From positions 5,518,001 to 5,582,000 of the forward strand of contig NZ_CP013232.1 in assembly GCF_001584145.1 (NCBI RefSeq): 64,000 bases of DNA. The letters run 5' to 3'. The notes below the pieces were generated by a model. It was given only the letters and a program-made list of their open reading frames with translations. It had not been told where the DNA came from and searched no databases. Positions within the stretch are counted from its first letter, which is position 1. The number at the start of each line of letters is the position of its first letter. The stretch is from Collimonas fungivorans. GTDB taxonomy: Bacteria; Pseudomonadota; Gammaproteobacteria; Burkholderiales; Burkholderiaceae_D. Of the stretch, positions 22,534-32,553 are shown piece by piece. Both the position numbers and the translations under genes were made by a program.

Positions 22534-23529
22534 TCATCTGGCGCCGGAAGAACGCTTGAGCAGCGCTGAAATTTCGCCGACGATCCCGCGCCGGAACGCC
22601 AGCACGCAGACGATGAAGATGAAACCGGTAACGATGGTGACCGATTCGCCCAGCCCGTTAAACCAGTCGATATGAGTCACCGAGGCCAGCCAGTTGCCAA
22701 TATCGCCAAGCTTGTTTTCCAGAATAATGATGATCAGCGCGCCGACAATCGGCCCGATGATGGTGCCCAAGCCACCTACCAACGTCATCAGCACCACCAG
22801 GCCAGACATGGTCCAGTGGACGTCGGTCAGCGTTTCAAAACCCAGCACCAGGGTCTTGGTAGAACCCGCCAGGCCCGACAGCGCAGCCGACAAAACAAAA
22901 GCCAGCAGCTTGTAGCGATTGACGTCGTAACCCAATGAAATGGCGCGCGGCTCATTTTCCTTGATCGCTTTCAGCACCTGGCCGAATGGAGAATTGACGG
23001 TGCGCATGATCAACGCGAAGCCGGCCACGGCAATCGCCAGCACCACGTAGTACAAGGTCAGGTCGTTGCCAAGGTCGATAAACCCCAGCAAATGCCCGCG
23101 CGGCACGCCTTGCAAACCGTCCTCGCCGCCTGTGAACGGCATCTGCAGGCAAACGAAATACAGCATCTGCGCCAGGGCCAGCGTGATCATGGTGAAATAA
23201 ATTCCCTGCCGCCGGATCGCCAGGCTGCCCATCACCAGGCCGATCAGCGCACCTGTGGCGGTGCCGGCGAGCAACCCCACTTCGGTCGGCAAGCCCAGTG
23301 TCTGCAGCGCATATCCGGCAATGTAGCCGGCGCCGCCAAAGAAAGCAGCATGTCCAAACGACAACAAACCGGTAAAACCGATCAGCAGGTTGAACGCGCA
23401 GGCAAACAGCGCGAAGCAGATGATCTTCATCAGGAACACGGGATAGATGCCGAACGGCGCCGCCAACGCGGCGGCCAGCAGCAAGCCGTAGCCGATTTTC
23501 TTATTCATGTTCATAACCGCTCCGCTCAT
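22534..23529 (-). CDS. livM: Branched-chain amino acid type ABC transporter permease (LivM)
   Basis: A 331-residue permease with about nine membrane helices. The LivM signature is visible in LIGFTGLLSFGHAAFFGGAGYIAGY-type text (first part LIGFTGLLSFGHAAFFGGAG) and in FLSYDVNRYK-like ISLGYDVNRYKLLAFVLSA, the cytoplasmic loop touching the ATPase. It overlaps livH by 4 bases. With LivH it forms the channel for leucine, isoleucine, valine or a related solute. Confidence 0.9.
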   Translation of the reverse strand: MSGAVMNMNKKIGYGLLLAAALAAPFGIYPVFLMKIICFALFACAFNLLIGFTGLLSFGHAAFFGGAGYIAGYALQTLGLPTEVGLLAGTATGALIGLVMGSLAIRRQGIYFTMITLALAQMLYFVCLQMPFTGGEDGLQGVPRGHLLGFIDLGNDLTLYYVVLAIAVAGFALIMRTVNSPFGQVLKAIKENEPRAISLGYDVNRYKLLAFVLSAALSGLAGSTKTLVLGFETLTDVHWTMSGLVVLMTLVGGLGTIIGPIVGALIIIILENKLGDIGNWLASVTHIDWFNGLGESVTIVTGFIFIVCVLAFRRGIVGEISALLKRSSGAR

Positions 23530-24410
23530 TTCTCTTTGCCAAACAGGCCTGCCGGCCGGATCATCAGCACAATCGCCATCACGATGAACACCACCGTGGC
23601 CGACGCTTCCGGATAAAACACGCGGGTCAGTCCCTCGATCACGCCCAGCCCCAGGCCGGTGATGATGGAGCCCATGATGGAGCCCATGCCGCCGATCACC
23701 ACAACCGCGAATACGACGATAATCAGGTTCGAACCCATCAGTGGCGAGACCTGGATCACCGGCGCCGCCAGCACCCCGGCAAAGGCCGCCAAAGCGACGC
23801 CGAAGCCGTAGGTCAAGGTCACCATCAGCGGCACGTTGATGCCGAACGCTTCCACCAGCTTCGGATTCTCGGTGCCGGCGCGCAGATAAGCGCCCAGCTT
23901 GGTCTTTTCAATCACGAACCAGGTCGCAAAACACACCGTCAGCGACGCCAGCACCACCCAGGCGCGGTAGTTAGGCAACACCATGAAGCCGAGGTCGGTG
24001 GCGCCGCTCAGCAGCTCCGGCACCGAAAACGGCTGGCCGGAAACGCCGTAGAAGGAGCGGAAGATGCCCTCCACCATCAAGGTGATGCCGAAGGTCAGCA
24101 GCAGGCCGTACAGGTGGTCCAGCTTGTACAGCCAGCGCAGCATGGTCTTTTCGATGATGATGCCGAACAGCCCCACCAGCAGCGGCGCCAGGGCCAGCAT
24201 CACCCAGTAGTTCAGGTTGAAATAAGTCAGCCCGATCCAGGCCAGGAAAGCGCCCATCATGTACAGCGCACCGTGGGCAAAGTTGATCACGTTGAGCAGG
24301 CCGAAGATCACTGCCAGGCCGAGCGACAGCATGGCGTAGAACGAACCGTTGACGAGCCCCAGCAGCAGCTGGCTCATCAAGGCTTGAAAGGGAATGCCGA
24401 ATATTTCCAT
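23526..24410 (-). CDS. livH: Branched-chain amino acid type ABC transporter permease (LivH)
   Basis: A 294-residue membrane permease. The N-terminal LLGLVNGSFYAMLSLGLAVI and NFAHGALYMMGAF are characteristic of LivH, and GGMGSIMGSIITGLGLGVIE lies near the end. Its stop overlaps the livM start (ATGA). A 156-base gap with a GC-rich hairpin separates it from the binding-protein gene upstream. Confidence 0.9.
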   Translation of the reverse strand: MEIFGIPFQALMSQLLLGLVNGSFYAMLSLGLAVIFGLLNVINFAHGALYMMGAFLAWIGLTYFNLNYWVMLALAPLLVGLFGIIIEKTMLRWLYKLDHLYGLLLTFGITLMVEGIFRSFYGVSGQPFSVPELLSGATDLGFMVLPNYRAWVVLASLTVCFATWFVIEKTKLGAYLRAGTENPKLVEAFGINVPLMVTLTYGFGVALAAFAGVLAAPVIQVSPLMGSNLIIVVFAVVVIGGMGSIMGSIITGLGLGVIEGLTRVFYPEASATVVFIVMAIVLMIRPAGLFGKEK

Positions 24411-24458
24411 GGCAATGTCATCAAAAGATCACTCGTGCGAGTGAATAACTATCGAACA

Positions 24459-24510
24459 GCGCGCCACGCAGCGCAGGGAAACCGGTCCCCTTGCACTGCG
24501 CGGCGCGCCA
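24459..24510 (-). promoter_or_regulatory. Intercistronic GC-rich hairpin between binding protein and livH genes
   Basis: GCGCGCC-A-CGCAG (24459-24471) can pair with CTGCG-C-GGCGCGC (24496-24509), giving a stem of about 12 bp with one mismatch. Such hairpins after binding-protein genes often stabilise the upstream message and lower read-through into the permease genes. No T run follows, so it is not a standard terminator. Confidence 0.5.
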
Positions 24511-24566
24511 GGCATATCGTCAGCGTCGAGCGGCGCCCGGAATCGTAGCGCGGCGCGGCAGCCTCG

Positions 24567-25781
24567 TTACTTCCACAAAGCGCACTTGGTCTCAGCCTTG
24601 CTGGCGAAAGCCTGTTCGCCCGGGATAGTCTGGATCTTGTTCAGGTAATCCCAAGGGTATTTCGAATCGGCCGGCGCCTTGACCTGGTACAGCGTCATGT
24701 CATGCACTACCCGGCCATCCGCGCGCAGGTAAGCGTTCTTGGCGTACATGTCGTTGAACTTGACCTTGCGCAGCTGTTCCATCACCTTGTCGCCATCGTC
24801 GGTGCCGATCGCTTTGACAGCGGTCAGGTACTGCATCGCTGCGGAATAATCGCCTGCCTGCAGGCTGGACGGTTCTTTTTTCATTTTCTCGAAATAACGC
24901 TTTGCCCATTTGCGCGACTCGTCGTTCTGGTCCCAGTACCAGCTGTCGGTCAGGTACATGCCCTGGGTCTGCTTCAGGGTCAGCGAATGGATGTCGTTGA
25001 TGAACACCAGCAAGCCGGCCAGCTTGGCGTTCTTGGTGACGCCGAATTCATTGGCGGCCTTGACCGAGTTGATCAGGTCGCCGCCGGCATTCGCCAGGCC
25101 GATGATCTGCGCCTTGGACGATTGCGCCTGCAGCATGAAGGACGAAAAATCGGAAGCGTTGAGTGGATGCTTGACCGCGCCCAGCACCGTGCCGCCGGAG
25201 GATTTCACCACTGCCGTCGTATCTTTTTCCAGCGACGCGCCGAAGGCATAATCGGCAGTCAGGAAATACCAGCTCTTGCCGCCCTGCTTGACTACCGCCG
25301 AACCGGTGCCATGCGCCAGAGCGTAGGTATCGTAAGCATAGTGGACTGTGTAAGGCGTACATTCCTCATTGGTCAGGCGAGTGCTGCCGGCGCCGATTTC
25401 GAAGAACGGTTTTTTCTTTTCCGCTGCAATCTTCGCCATCGCCAGCGCGGTGCCGGAGTTGGTGCCGCCGATCAGGACGTCCAGGCCTTGCTGGTCAAAC
25501 CATTCGCGCGCCTTGCTCGATGCGATGTCAGCCTTGTTCTGATGATCGGCAACCACCAGCTCGATTTTCTTGCCGTTGATGGCGCCGCCCATGTCGGCAA
25601 TCGCCATCTTGATCGCTTCCGCGCCGCCAGGACCGTCGATGTCGGAGTAGACGCTGGACATGTCGGTGATGAAACCGATCTTGATGGTGTCCCCGGAAAT
25701 CTGCGCCGAAGCCGGCGTTGCAAGACCGAGGGCAAGAGTGCTGCCGACCGCGACTGCTAAAGTCTTTAATTTGATATTCAT
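24567..25781 (-). CDS. Branched-chain amino acid type ABC transporter substrate-binding protein
   Basis: A 404-residue periplasmic receptor. The start at 25781 (MNIKLKTLAVAVGSTLALGL, signal cleavage after ASA-Q) has a GGAGAAG site. The mature part begins with DTIKIGFITDMSSVYSDIDG, a LivJ-family opening, and contains WYFLTADYAFGASLEKDT and MQAQSSKAQIIGLANAGGD-like text. Relatives of this subgroup often serve amides, urea-like or aromatic compounds rather than leucine, so the solute is left open. It follows livF by 83 bases. Confidence 0.88.
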   Translation of the reverse strand: MNIKLKTLAVAVGSTLALGLATPASAQISGDTIKIGFITDMSSVYSDIDGPGGAEAIKMAIADMGGAINGKKIELVVADHQNKADIASSKAREWFDQQGLDVLIGGTNSGTALAMAKIAAEKKKPFFEIGAGSTRLTNEECTPYTVHYAYDTYALAHGTGSAVVKQGGKSWYFLTADYAFGASLEKDTTAVVKSSGGTVLGAVKHPLNASDFSSFMLQAQSSKAQIIGLANAGGDLINSVKAANEFGVTKNAKLAGLLVFINDIHSLTLKQTQGMYLTDSWYWDQNDESRKWAKRYFEKMKKEPSSLQAGDYSAAMQYLTAVKAIGTDDGDKVMEQLRKVKFNDMYAKNAYLRADGRVVHDMTLYQVKAPADSKYPWDYLNKIQTIPGEQAFASKAETKCALWK

Positions 25782-25864
25782 TGTCTTCTCCATTTTTTTA
25801 CATGACCCGTGTATCAAGAAACTACAGTCGCAACTGCAACAGCAATCAGCGAGACTCCCCAGAC

Positions 25865-26623
25865 TTACACACCCAACAAAGCATTCAACACCGGCATCTT
25901 CTGTTCCAGCTGCGACGACGCAAACGACTCGACGATCTGGCCATGTTCCATCACATAAAAACGGTCCGCCAGCGGCGCCGCAAAACGGAAATTCTGCTCC
26001 ACCATCACGATCGTGTAACCCTTGGCTTTGAGTGTGGTGATCATGCGCGCCAGCGTCTGCACGATCACCGGCGCCAGGCCTTCGGATATCTCGTCCAGCA
26101 GCAGCAGGCGTGCGCCGGTGCGCAAGATGCGCGCTACCGCCAGCATCTGTTGCTCGCCCCCCGACAAACGTGTGCCCTGGCTGTTCCGGCGTTCTTTCAG
26201 GTTAGGAAACATGTCGTAGATTTCTTCGACGGACATGCCTTTTTCAGTGGTCGACAGCGACGGCGGCAGCAGCAGGTTTTCTTCGGTCGACAAGGAAGAA
26301 AAAATGCCGCGCTCTTCCGGACAATAACCGACGCCGTGATGCGCAATCTTGTAGGTCGGCAGTGCAATCGTCTCGACCCCGCCGATCTTGATCGAGCCTT
26401 TGCGCGCGCCGGTCAGGCCCATGATCGCGCGCATGGTGGTAGTGCGGCCGGCGCCGTTGCGGCCCAGCAGCGTCACCACCTCGCCCTTGTTCACGCTCAG
26501 GTTGACGTTGTGCAGGATATGCGATTCGCCATACCAGGCTTGCAGGTTTTCGATGCTGAGCATAACAGGGCCTTGCGTGCCCTGGGCCGCGGCGCTGATG
26601 TTTGGAGATTGGACAGCGGACAT
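25865..26623 (-). CDS. livF: Branched-chain amino acid type ABC transporter ATP-binding protein (LivF)
   Basis: A 252-residue ATPase with a ~20-residue N-terminal extension before MLSIENLQAWYGE. Q-loop GYCPEERGIFSSL, signature RLSGGEQQMLAVARIL and Walker B LLLLDEISEGLAP are normal. Walker A reads GRNGAGRTT: the invariant lysine is replaced by arginine (R60, codon CGC). It starts one base inside the livG stop (TGATG). It probably works as a heterodimer with LivG. Confidence 0.9.
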   Translation of the reverse strand: MSAVQSPNISAAAQGTQGPVMLSIENLQAWYGESHILHNVNLSVNKGEVVTLLGRNGAGRTTTMRAIMGLTGARKGSIKIGGVETIALPTYKIAHHGVGYCPEERGIFSSLSTEENLLLPPSLSTTEKGMSVEEIYDMFPNLKERRNSQGTRLSGGEQQMLAVARILRTGARLLLLDEISEGLAPVIVQTLARMITTLKAKGYTIVMVEQNFRFAAPLADRFYVMEHGQIVESFASSQLEQKMPVLNALLGV

Positions 26624-27393
26624 CAGTGCGCTCCTGCCAGTGCTTCGGTGCTGGTGCCCATGTAGGCTTCCATCACCAGCGGGTTCTTCGATACTTCTTC
26701 ATAGCGGCCTTCCGCCAGCATGGCGCCGCGCTGCAGTACGCTGATCTTGTCGCAGATGCCCGCCACCACGTTCATGTTGTGTTCCACCATCAGGATAGTG
26801 CGGCCGGCGGACACCTTCTTGATCAGCGCCGTGACGCGATCGACGTCTTCGTGGCCCATGCCCTGGGTCGGTTCATCCAGCAGCATCAGCTCCGGCTCCA
26901 TGCCCAGGGTAGTGGCGATTTCCAGCGCGCGCTTGCGGCCGTAAGGCAAATCGACAGTCAGGGTATCGGCAAATTCGGTGAGGTCGACTTCCGCCAGCAA
27001 TTCCATGGCGCGCTCATTCAGCTGCGCCAGCGACTTGCCGCTTTTCCAGAAATGGTAAGAGGTCCCCAGTGTACGCTGCAAGCCGATGCGCACGTTTTCC
27101 ATCACGCTCAAGTGCGGAAACACGGCGGAAATCTGGAACGAACGGATGATGCCCTGGCGCGCGATCTGGGCCGGCGCATCGGGGGTGATGTCGCGGCCGT
27201 TGAACAGGATCTGGCCGGAAGTCGGCACCAGGAATTTGGTCAGCAGATTGAAGCAAGTCGTCTTCCCTGCCCCGTTGGGACCGATCAGTGCGTGGATATG
27301 GCCACGCTCGACCTGCAGGTTAACGCCATTGACGGCCGTAAACCCCCTGAACTCCTTGGTCAGGTTTTTTGTCTCCAAGATGATGTCAGTCAT
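26623..27393 (-). CDS. livG: Branched-chain amino acid type ABC transporter ATP-binding protein (LivG)
   Basis: A 256-residue ATPase, first in the liv cluster. Walker A is the normal GPNGAGKTT, followed by IRSFQISAVFPHLSVMENVRIG and Walker B MLLDEPTQGMGHEDV. The usual LSGGQ-like signature is replaced by DLPYGRKRALEIA-type text (LPYGRKRALEIA), as in LivG proteins (SYGQQRRLEIA). The ATG at 27393 has GGAG; earlier in-frame starts lack a site. Confidence 0.9.
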   Translation of the reverse strand: MTDIILETKNLTKEFRGFTAVNGVNLQVERGHIHALIGPNGAGKTTCFNLLTKFLVPTSGQILFNGRDITPDAPAQIARQGIIRSFQISAVFPHLSVMENVRIGLQRTLGTSYHFWKSGKSLAQLNERAMELLAEVDLTEFADTLTVDLPYGRKRALEIATTLGMEPELMLLDEPTQGMGHEDVDRVTALIKKVSAGRTILMVEHNMNVVAGICDKISVLQRGAMLAEGRYEEVSKNPLVMEAYMGTSTEALAGAH

Positions 27394-27557
27394 CCGGTCT
27401 CCTATTGATGTTGCTTTATCGGAACATCCCGGGTCGATAGATGATATTGCAATCACCTTATCAGCCTTATATTTTTTTACGGATACTAACCGTTGCCGCT
27501 CTGCGGCGGCAATACGTAGAAATACTATACAAAAACTTTGGATAAATTAGCCATGTC

Positions 27558-29207
27558 TTACAAAATATCCTGAACCGCGCCCTCCTTGATGAATTTTGCC
27601 GCCATTTCCGCAATCATCAGGGTCGGCGAATTGGTATTTCCGGATGTAATGGTCGGCATTACCGAGGCGTCAACCACGCGCAGGCCGGCCACGCCCTTCA
27701 CCCTGAGCTGGCTGTCCACCACCGCCATAGGATCGTCGCCACGGCCCATCTTGCAGCTTCCTACCGGATGAAAAATCGTGGTGCCGACCTCGCCGGCGGC
27801 CTTGATCAATTGTTCCTCAGTCTGGTATTGCGGGCCTGGCTTGAATTCTTCCGGCGCATATTTCCGCAATGCCGGCGCCGCGGCGATCTTGCGCGTCAAC
27901 AGCAGCGAAGCCGCCGCAACCCTGCGGTCTTCTTCTGTATCCAGATAGTTCAGGGTAATTTTGGGCGCGCCCTCGGCCAGGCCCGAAGCTATCCGCACGT
28001 GGCCGCGCGAACTTGGCCGCAGGTTGCAGACGCTGGCGGTAAAAGCCGGGAACGCATGCAACGGATCGCCGAATTTCTCCAGCGACAGCGGCTGCACGTG
28101 ATATTCCAGGTTGGCCGTAGCCTGCCCCGGATCGGACTTGGCGAACGCCCCCAGCTGCGACGGCGCCATCGACATCGGCCCGCTTTGCATCAGCAGGTAT
28201 TCCAGGCCGATGCGGGCCTTGCCCAGCCAGCTGCTGCTCATGGCGTTGAGGGTTTTGACGCCGCTTACCTTGAACGCCATCCTGATCTGCAAATGATCTT
28301 GCAAGTTCTCGCCGACGCCCGGCAAATCCTGCATCACAGGAATCTGGTGCTGCTGCAACAGCGCCGCCGGACCGATGCCGGACAACTGCAAGATATGCGG
28401 CGAACCGACGGCGCCGGCGCTCAACAAGGTTTCACGGCTGGCCTCGGCGCTCCATTCCTTGCCGCCGCCGGAAAATTCGACGCCCTTGCAAACCAGCCCC
28501 TGCCGCTGGTCCTCCTCACTGCGTTCCAACACCAGCCGCTTGACCTGGCAACCGGTCATGATAGTCAGGTTGCCTCGGCCGCTGGCCGAACGCAAAAACG
28601 CCTTGGCCGCATTCCAGCGAATGCCGCGTTTCTGGTTGACGTCAAAATAGCTGCATCCTTCATTGTCGCCGCGGTTAAAGTCATCGACTTTGGGTATGCC
28701 GACTTCCGCCGCCGCATCGCGGAAAGCATCCAGGATCTTCCAGGACAAGCGCTGTTTTTCAACCCGCCATTCGCCGCCTGCGCCGTGAAATTCGTCGGCG
28801 CCGTTGTAATGGTCCTCGCTCTTCTTAAACAGCGGCAGCACCTGCTCCCAGCGCCATGCCGGATCGCCGGTCAGCTGCGCCCACTGGTCGTAATCGCGGG
28901 CCTGGCCGCGCATGTAAATCATGCCGTTGATCGATGAGCTTCCGCCCAGCACTTTCCCGCGCGGATAAATCAGGCTGCGCCCATTCAGGCCGACATCCGG
29001 CTCGGTGCGGTACATCCAGTCGGTACGCGGATTGTTGATGCAGTACAGGTAGCCGACAGGGATGTGGATCCAGATGTAATCATCTTTGGCGCCCGCTTCA
29101 ATCAGCAATACCTTGACCGAACTGTCCTGCGTCAGACGGTTCGCCAGCACGCAGCCGGCGGTACCCGCACCGATGATGATGTAGTCGTATTTCCCTGCTG
29201 ATTCCAT
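27558..29207 (-). CDS. GMC family FAD-dependent oxidoreductase (choline/alcohol dehydrogenase-like)
   Basis: A 549-residue glucose-methanol-choline oxidoreductase. FAD binding: [17 protein letters not shown] at the N-terminus and [20 protein letters not shown] (GMC signature 1); signature 2 is [17 protein letters not shown]. The C-terminal catalytic region has [10 protein letters not shown] and [17 protein letters not shown]. It would oxidise a primary alcohol to an aldehyde. An MmsA-type aldehyde dehydrogenase follows upstream by 165 bases on the same strand, suggesting a two-step alcohol oxidation pathway. The substrate is not known. Confidence 0.87.
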   Translation of the reverse strand: MESAGKYDYIIIGAGTAGCVLANRLTQDSSVKVLLIEAGAKDDYIWIHIPVGYLYCINNPRTDWMYRTEPDVGLNGRSLIYPRGKVLGGSSSINGMIYMRGQARDYDQWAQLTGDPAWRWEQVLPLFKKSEDHYNGADEFHGAGGEWRVEKQRLSWKILDAFRDAAAEVGIPKVDDFNRGDNEGCSYFDVNQKRGIRWNAAKAFLRSASGRGNLTIMTGCQVKRLVLERSEEDQRQGLVCKGVEFSGGGKEWSAEASRETLLSAGAVGSPHILQLSGIGPAALLQQHQIPVMQDLPGVGENLQDHLQIRMAFKVSGVKTLNAMSSSWLGKARIGLEYLLMQSGPMSMAPSQLGAFAKSDPGQATANLEYHVQPLSLEKFGDPLHAFPAFTASVCNLRPSSRGHVRIASGLAEGAPKITLNYLDTEEDRRVAAASLLLTRKIAAAPALRKYAPEEFKPGPQYQTEEQLIKAAGEVGTTIFHPVGSCKMGRGDDPMAVVDSQLRVKGVAGLRVVDASVMPTITSGNTNSPTLMIAEMAAKFIKEGAVQDIL

Positions 29208-29372
29208 GCGTCTCTTTCTATTTTCTTGTCTTGTCTTGTGCAAATCTGCTTTATCAACTGTTTTTCAGAATCTCGTCCTGCGCTTTTCCGGAAAAATGAA
29301 ACATCACAGAACGAGATCTCTATAGAACATGAATATCATTTATACCGTTTTAAAATAAATTATTTATATAAT

Positions 29373-30893
29373 TTATTTTGCCACCGGCATGGTGAATTCG
29401 GCGCCTTTTGAAATCGTTTGCGGCCAACGCTGCATGATCGATTTGTAACGCGTATAAAACCGCACACCCTCTTCTCCATACGCATGCGTGTCGCCGAACA
29501 GCGAGCGCTTCCAGCCGCCGAAAGAATGCCAGGCCATCGGCACCGGAATCGGCACATTGATGCCCACCATGCCGACTTCGATCCGCCGCGAAAACTCGCG
29601 CGCCGTATTGCCGTCCGAAGTGAACAGCGCTACGCCGTTGCCGAATTCGTGGGCATTGATCAGGTTGACGGCGGCGGCAAAATCAGGCACCCGGACGATG
29701 CAAAGGACTGGTCCGAAAATTTCTTCCTGGTAGATTTTCATCTCCGGCGTTACCTGGTCAAACAACGACCCACCAAGGAAAAATCCCTGTTCCAGCCCGG
29801 CGACTTTCAGGCCGCGGCCGTCGACCAGCAACTTGGCGCCGGCAGCAACGCCGCCTTCAATATAAGCCTCGATTTTTTCCTTGTGCACGGCGCTGACCAC
29901 CGGTCCCATTTCCGCATCGGCTTCCATGCCGTTCTTGATCTTCAGCGCCTTCACGCGCGGAATCAGGGCTTCTATCAATTTATCCGCGACATTGCCGACC
30001 GCGACTGCCACCGATATCGCCATGCAGCGTTCGCCGGCCGACCCATAAGCAGCACCCATCAGGGCATCCACCGCCTGGTCCAGGTCGGCGTCCGGCATCA
30101 CCACCAGGTGGTTCTTGGCGCCGCCCAGCGCCTGCACCCTGAGCGGATAAACGCCCTTGCGCCTGGCGCCTTCCTGGTAGATATATTCCGCGATCGGCGT
30201 CGATCCTACAAACGACACCGCTTTCACATCGGGATGCTGCAGCAAGGTATCCACCGCCAGCTTGTCGCCCTGCACGACATTGAATACCCCATCCGGCAAA
30301 CCGGCCTGGTGGAACAGATCTGCCATCATCAACGACGGCGACGGATCGCGCTCGGATGGCTTGAGGATAAACGTATTGCCGGTCGCGATCGCCATCGGCG
30401 CCATCCACAACGGCACCATCACCGGAAAATTGAACGGCGTGATGCCGGCCGTGACGCCCAGCGGCTGGCGCAGGTTCCAGTTATCGATGCCGCCGCCGAT
30501 ATTGTCGGTAAATTGCGTCTTCAGCAGATGCGGAACGCCGCAAGCGAATTCGACGATCTCCAGGCCGCGCGTCACTTCGCCTTTGGCGTCGGAAAATACC
30601 TTGCCGTGCTCGCGCGTGATCGCCGCCGCCAGCGCATCGTGATGCTGCTCCATCAATTCCTTGAACCTGAACATCACCCGCGCCCGCTTCAGCGGCGCCG
30701 TGTCAGCCCATGCCGGCGCTGCAGCCGATGCAGCCGCGACCGCACTGTTGACTTCTTCAACGCTGCCCAGCACGACCCTGGCCGAAACCGCACCGGTAGC
30801 CGGATTGAACACATCCTGCAAGCGGCCGCTGGCGGATTCGGTCACTTTGCCGTTGATGTAATGTTGAATAAGCGGAGTCGGGCTGGTAGTCAT
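29373..30893 (-). CDS. mmsA: CoA-acylating methylmalonate-semialdehyde dehydrogenase
   Basis: A 506-residue aldehyde dehydrogenase of the MmsA subgroup. NAD-binding/active site features: [43 protein letters not shown] (where other ALDHs carry the general base glutamate, as expected for a CoA-dependent enzyme) and the nucleophile cysteine in [11 protein letters not shown]. It converts methylmalonate or malonate semialdehyde to propionyl- or acetyl-CoA, in valine, myo-inositol or beta-alanine breakdown. It is divergent from a LysR regulator. Confidence 0.9.
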   Translation of the reverse strand: MTTSPTPLIQHYINGKVTESASGRLQDVFNPATGAVSARVVLGSVEEVNSAVAAASAAAPAWADTAPLKRARVMFRFKELMEQHHDALAAAITREHGKVFSDAKGEVTRGLEIVEFACGVPHLLKTQFTDNIGGGIDNWNLRQPLGVTAGITPFNFPVMVPLWMAPMAIATGNTFILKPSERDPSPSLMMADLFHQAGLPDGVFNVVQGDKLAVDTLLQHPDVKAVSFVGSTPIAEYIYQEGARRKGVYPLRVQALGGAKNHLVVMPDADLDQAVDALMGAAYGSAGERCMAISVAVAVGNVADKLIEALIPRVKALKIKNGMEADAEMGPVVSAVHKEKIEAYIEGGVAAGAKLLVDGRGLKVAGLEQGFFLGGSLFDQVTPEMKIYQEEIFGPVLCIVRVPDFAAAVNLINAHEFGNGVALFTSDGNTAREFSRRIEVGMVGINVPIPVPMAWHSFGGWKRSLFGDTHAYGEEGVRFYTRYKSIMQRWPQTISKGAEFTMPVAK

Positions 30894-31046
30894 AAGGATT
30901 CCTTTTGGTAAAACCGGGTTCGGTTAGCGTTTTGCCAGAATATCGCTAGATTTCCCAACAATCCAATGAGTTATGATCAAGATCAATATAAGCAATGCTA
31001 ATAAACAAACCCAATAGATAAACCACTCTGATTAAAAATTGAGCAT

Positions 31047-31934
31047 ATGGACATTACCCAACTTCGCGCCTTCGTCACCGTCGCCAGGGAAGGCAACCTG
31101 ACACGCGCTGCAGAACTGCTGCACGTCACGCAACCGGCTGTCAGCCTGCAAATCAAGTCGCTGCAGGCAAGCCTGAACCTGCAATTGTTTGCACGCATCC
31201 CGAGCGGCATGGCGTTGACCGACGATGGCGTCAAGTTACTGTCATTTGCCGAACGTGCAATCGCCGCCATGGCCGAATTGCGCCAGCAGGCCGAAAGCCT
31301 GCACTCGAACAGCTCGGAAATCCTGAGTGGAAAACTTGCGATCGGCACCATCCTAGATCCTGAATTCATCCGGCTGGGTGCTTTCCTGCAGCGCCTGGTG
31401 GAAAGTTATCCCCAGCTTTCTACACAGTTGCAACACAGCATGTCAGGCGATGTGCTGCAGCAAATCAAATCCGGCCATCTCGATGTCGGTTACTACCTCG
31501 GTACGCCAAACAAGAATTTCCACCGGCTCACACTGACACAATTTACTTACTGTGTGCTTGCACCATCCGGCTGGAAAAGCAGGGTTTCAGGAAAAGACTG
31601 GCCGGCTTTGGCGAAACTGCCCTGGATCTGGACTCCTCCCGAGTCCGCTCATCATCGTTTGCTCAGCAAAACTTTTGCTCAATACAAAGTCACACCTAAC
31701 AAAGTTGCCCTGGTCGACCAGGAACCTTCGATGCTCGACCTGGTGAAATCCGGAGTCGGCTTGTCCCTGGTGCGCGAGTCAGTGGCGTTGCGTGAAGCAC
31801 ATGCTCACGGTCTGGTGATTTCCGATACGGTCAATTTATCCACCGAACTTTCGTTTATCACCTTGGAGAAGCGTAAAGACGAACCGGTAATTTCCGCAAT
31901 CTTTGCCATATTGCAATCAATTTGGAAAAATTAA
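31047..31934 (+). CDS. LysR-family transcriptional regulator
   Basis: A 295-residue LTTR. The N-terminal HTH is MDITQLRAFVTVAREGNLTR followed by AAELLHVTQPAVSLQIKSL, and the C-terminal part is a periplasmic-binding-like effector domain. It is divergent from mmsA with 153 bases between, so it likely regulates mmsA and the GMC gene. It directly borders the origin-like region, and its stop is followed by no clear terminator. Confidence 0.88.
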   Translation: MDITQLRAFVTVAREGNLTRAAELLHVTQPAVSLQIKSLQASLNLQLFARIPSGMALTDDGVKLLSFAERAIAAMAELRQQAESLHSNSSEILSGKLAIGTILDPEFIRLGAFLQRLVESYPQLSTQLQHSMSGDVLQQIKSGHLDVGYYLGTPNKNFHRLTLTQFTYCVLAPSGWKSRVSGKDWPALAKLPWIWTPPESAHHRLLSKTFAQYKVTPNKVALVDQEPSMLDLVKSGVGLSLVRESVALREAHAHGLVISDTVNLSTELSFITLEKRKDEPVISAIFAILQSIWKN

Positions 31935-31996
31935 TGCTTTAAAAGTCCTTTTTAGGAAGCAATCCTCCGCTTTTTTCCAAAACCGGCTTTTTCAGC

Positions 31997-32160
31997 TTTG
32001 TATTTAAAGATTTATATATATAAATAGTAGTAGTAGTTAACCACCTGCTTTTCTGTGGATAACTATAAATTTGACTATTCATTCAATAACTTACAACTTG
32101 GATAAATGCTGAGTAAACCTTGTATCTGGAAAGAACATTTCTTGGATAAAAATAGAGGTC
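31997..32160 (+). repeat. oriC direct repeat, copy A
   Basis: About 164 bases repeated 392 bp downstream. The first 65 bases (AT tract, TAG trios, linker, DnaA box) are nearly identical between copies; the rest is about 80 percent identical by eye and includes three TGGATAA words. Confidence 0.85.
32025..32062 (+). promoter_or_regulatory. Basal unwinding module A: four TAG trios, 17-bp linker, DnaA box
   Basis: TAG x4 at 32025-32036, linker 32037-32053 with a short GC-richer patch, then TGTGGATAA at 32054-32062. The alternating TTTATATATATAAA tract lies just before the trios. This matches the order DnaA box - GC patch - DnaA-trios - AT-rich melt site described for bacterial origins, read on the opposite strand. 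Confidence 0.7.
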
Positions 32161-32388
32161 TGGTTTGTTGCCTTGTTTATTCACATTAGATTCCTGTAGT
32201 TATCCAAAGACTTATCCACAGCCCTCTTTTTGGATCTCTTCTTTTCCTCATTTTCAAATAGCTGCTTTTCTTGAATTGAAGAAAGAAAAGCTCTGAAAAA
32301 AAATGATTTTTCTTAAGAAATTGCATTTTTAACTTCTTTTTATTAATTCTTTTTTAAAAGCAACTTCAAGAGAAAAAAGCTTTTCGGT

Positions 32389-32553
32389 TTTGTATTTAAA
32401 GATTTATATATATAAATAGTAGTAGTAGTTAACTAACTGCTTTTCTGTGGATAACTGTGAATTTGACCATTCATTCAAGTACTTATGGATTGGATAAAGC
32501 CTGAGTAATCGGTGTATCGCAAAAGAACAGTTCTTGGATAAAAAGATGACTGT
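32389..32553 (+). repeat. oriC direct repeat, copy B
   Basis: Second copy of the 165-bp repeat, offset by exactly 392 bp over its first 100 bases. Differences from copy A fall mainly in the spacer between TGGATAA words and in two linker bases (CCACC versus CTAAC). Confidence 0.85.
32417..32454 (+). promoter_or_regulatory. Basal unwinding module B: four TAG trios, 17-bp linker, DnaA box
   Basis: TAG x4 at 32417-32428, linker 32429-32445, TGTGGATAA at 32446-32454, with the same AT tract before the trios. It is base-for-base the same as module A except in the linker. Confidence 0.7.

Noticed and set aside
29270..29322. Imperfect inverted repeat (ATCTCGTCCTG / CAGAACGAGAT) before the GMC gene
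   Set aside because: Two mismatches and a long loop; could be a regulator site but not supportable alone.
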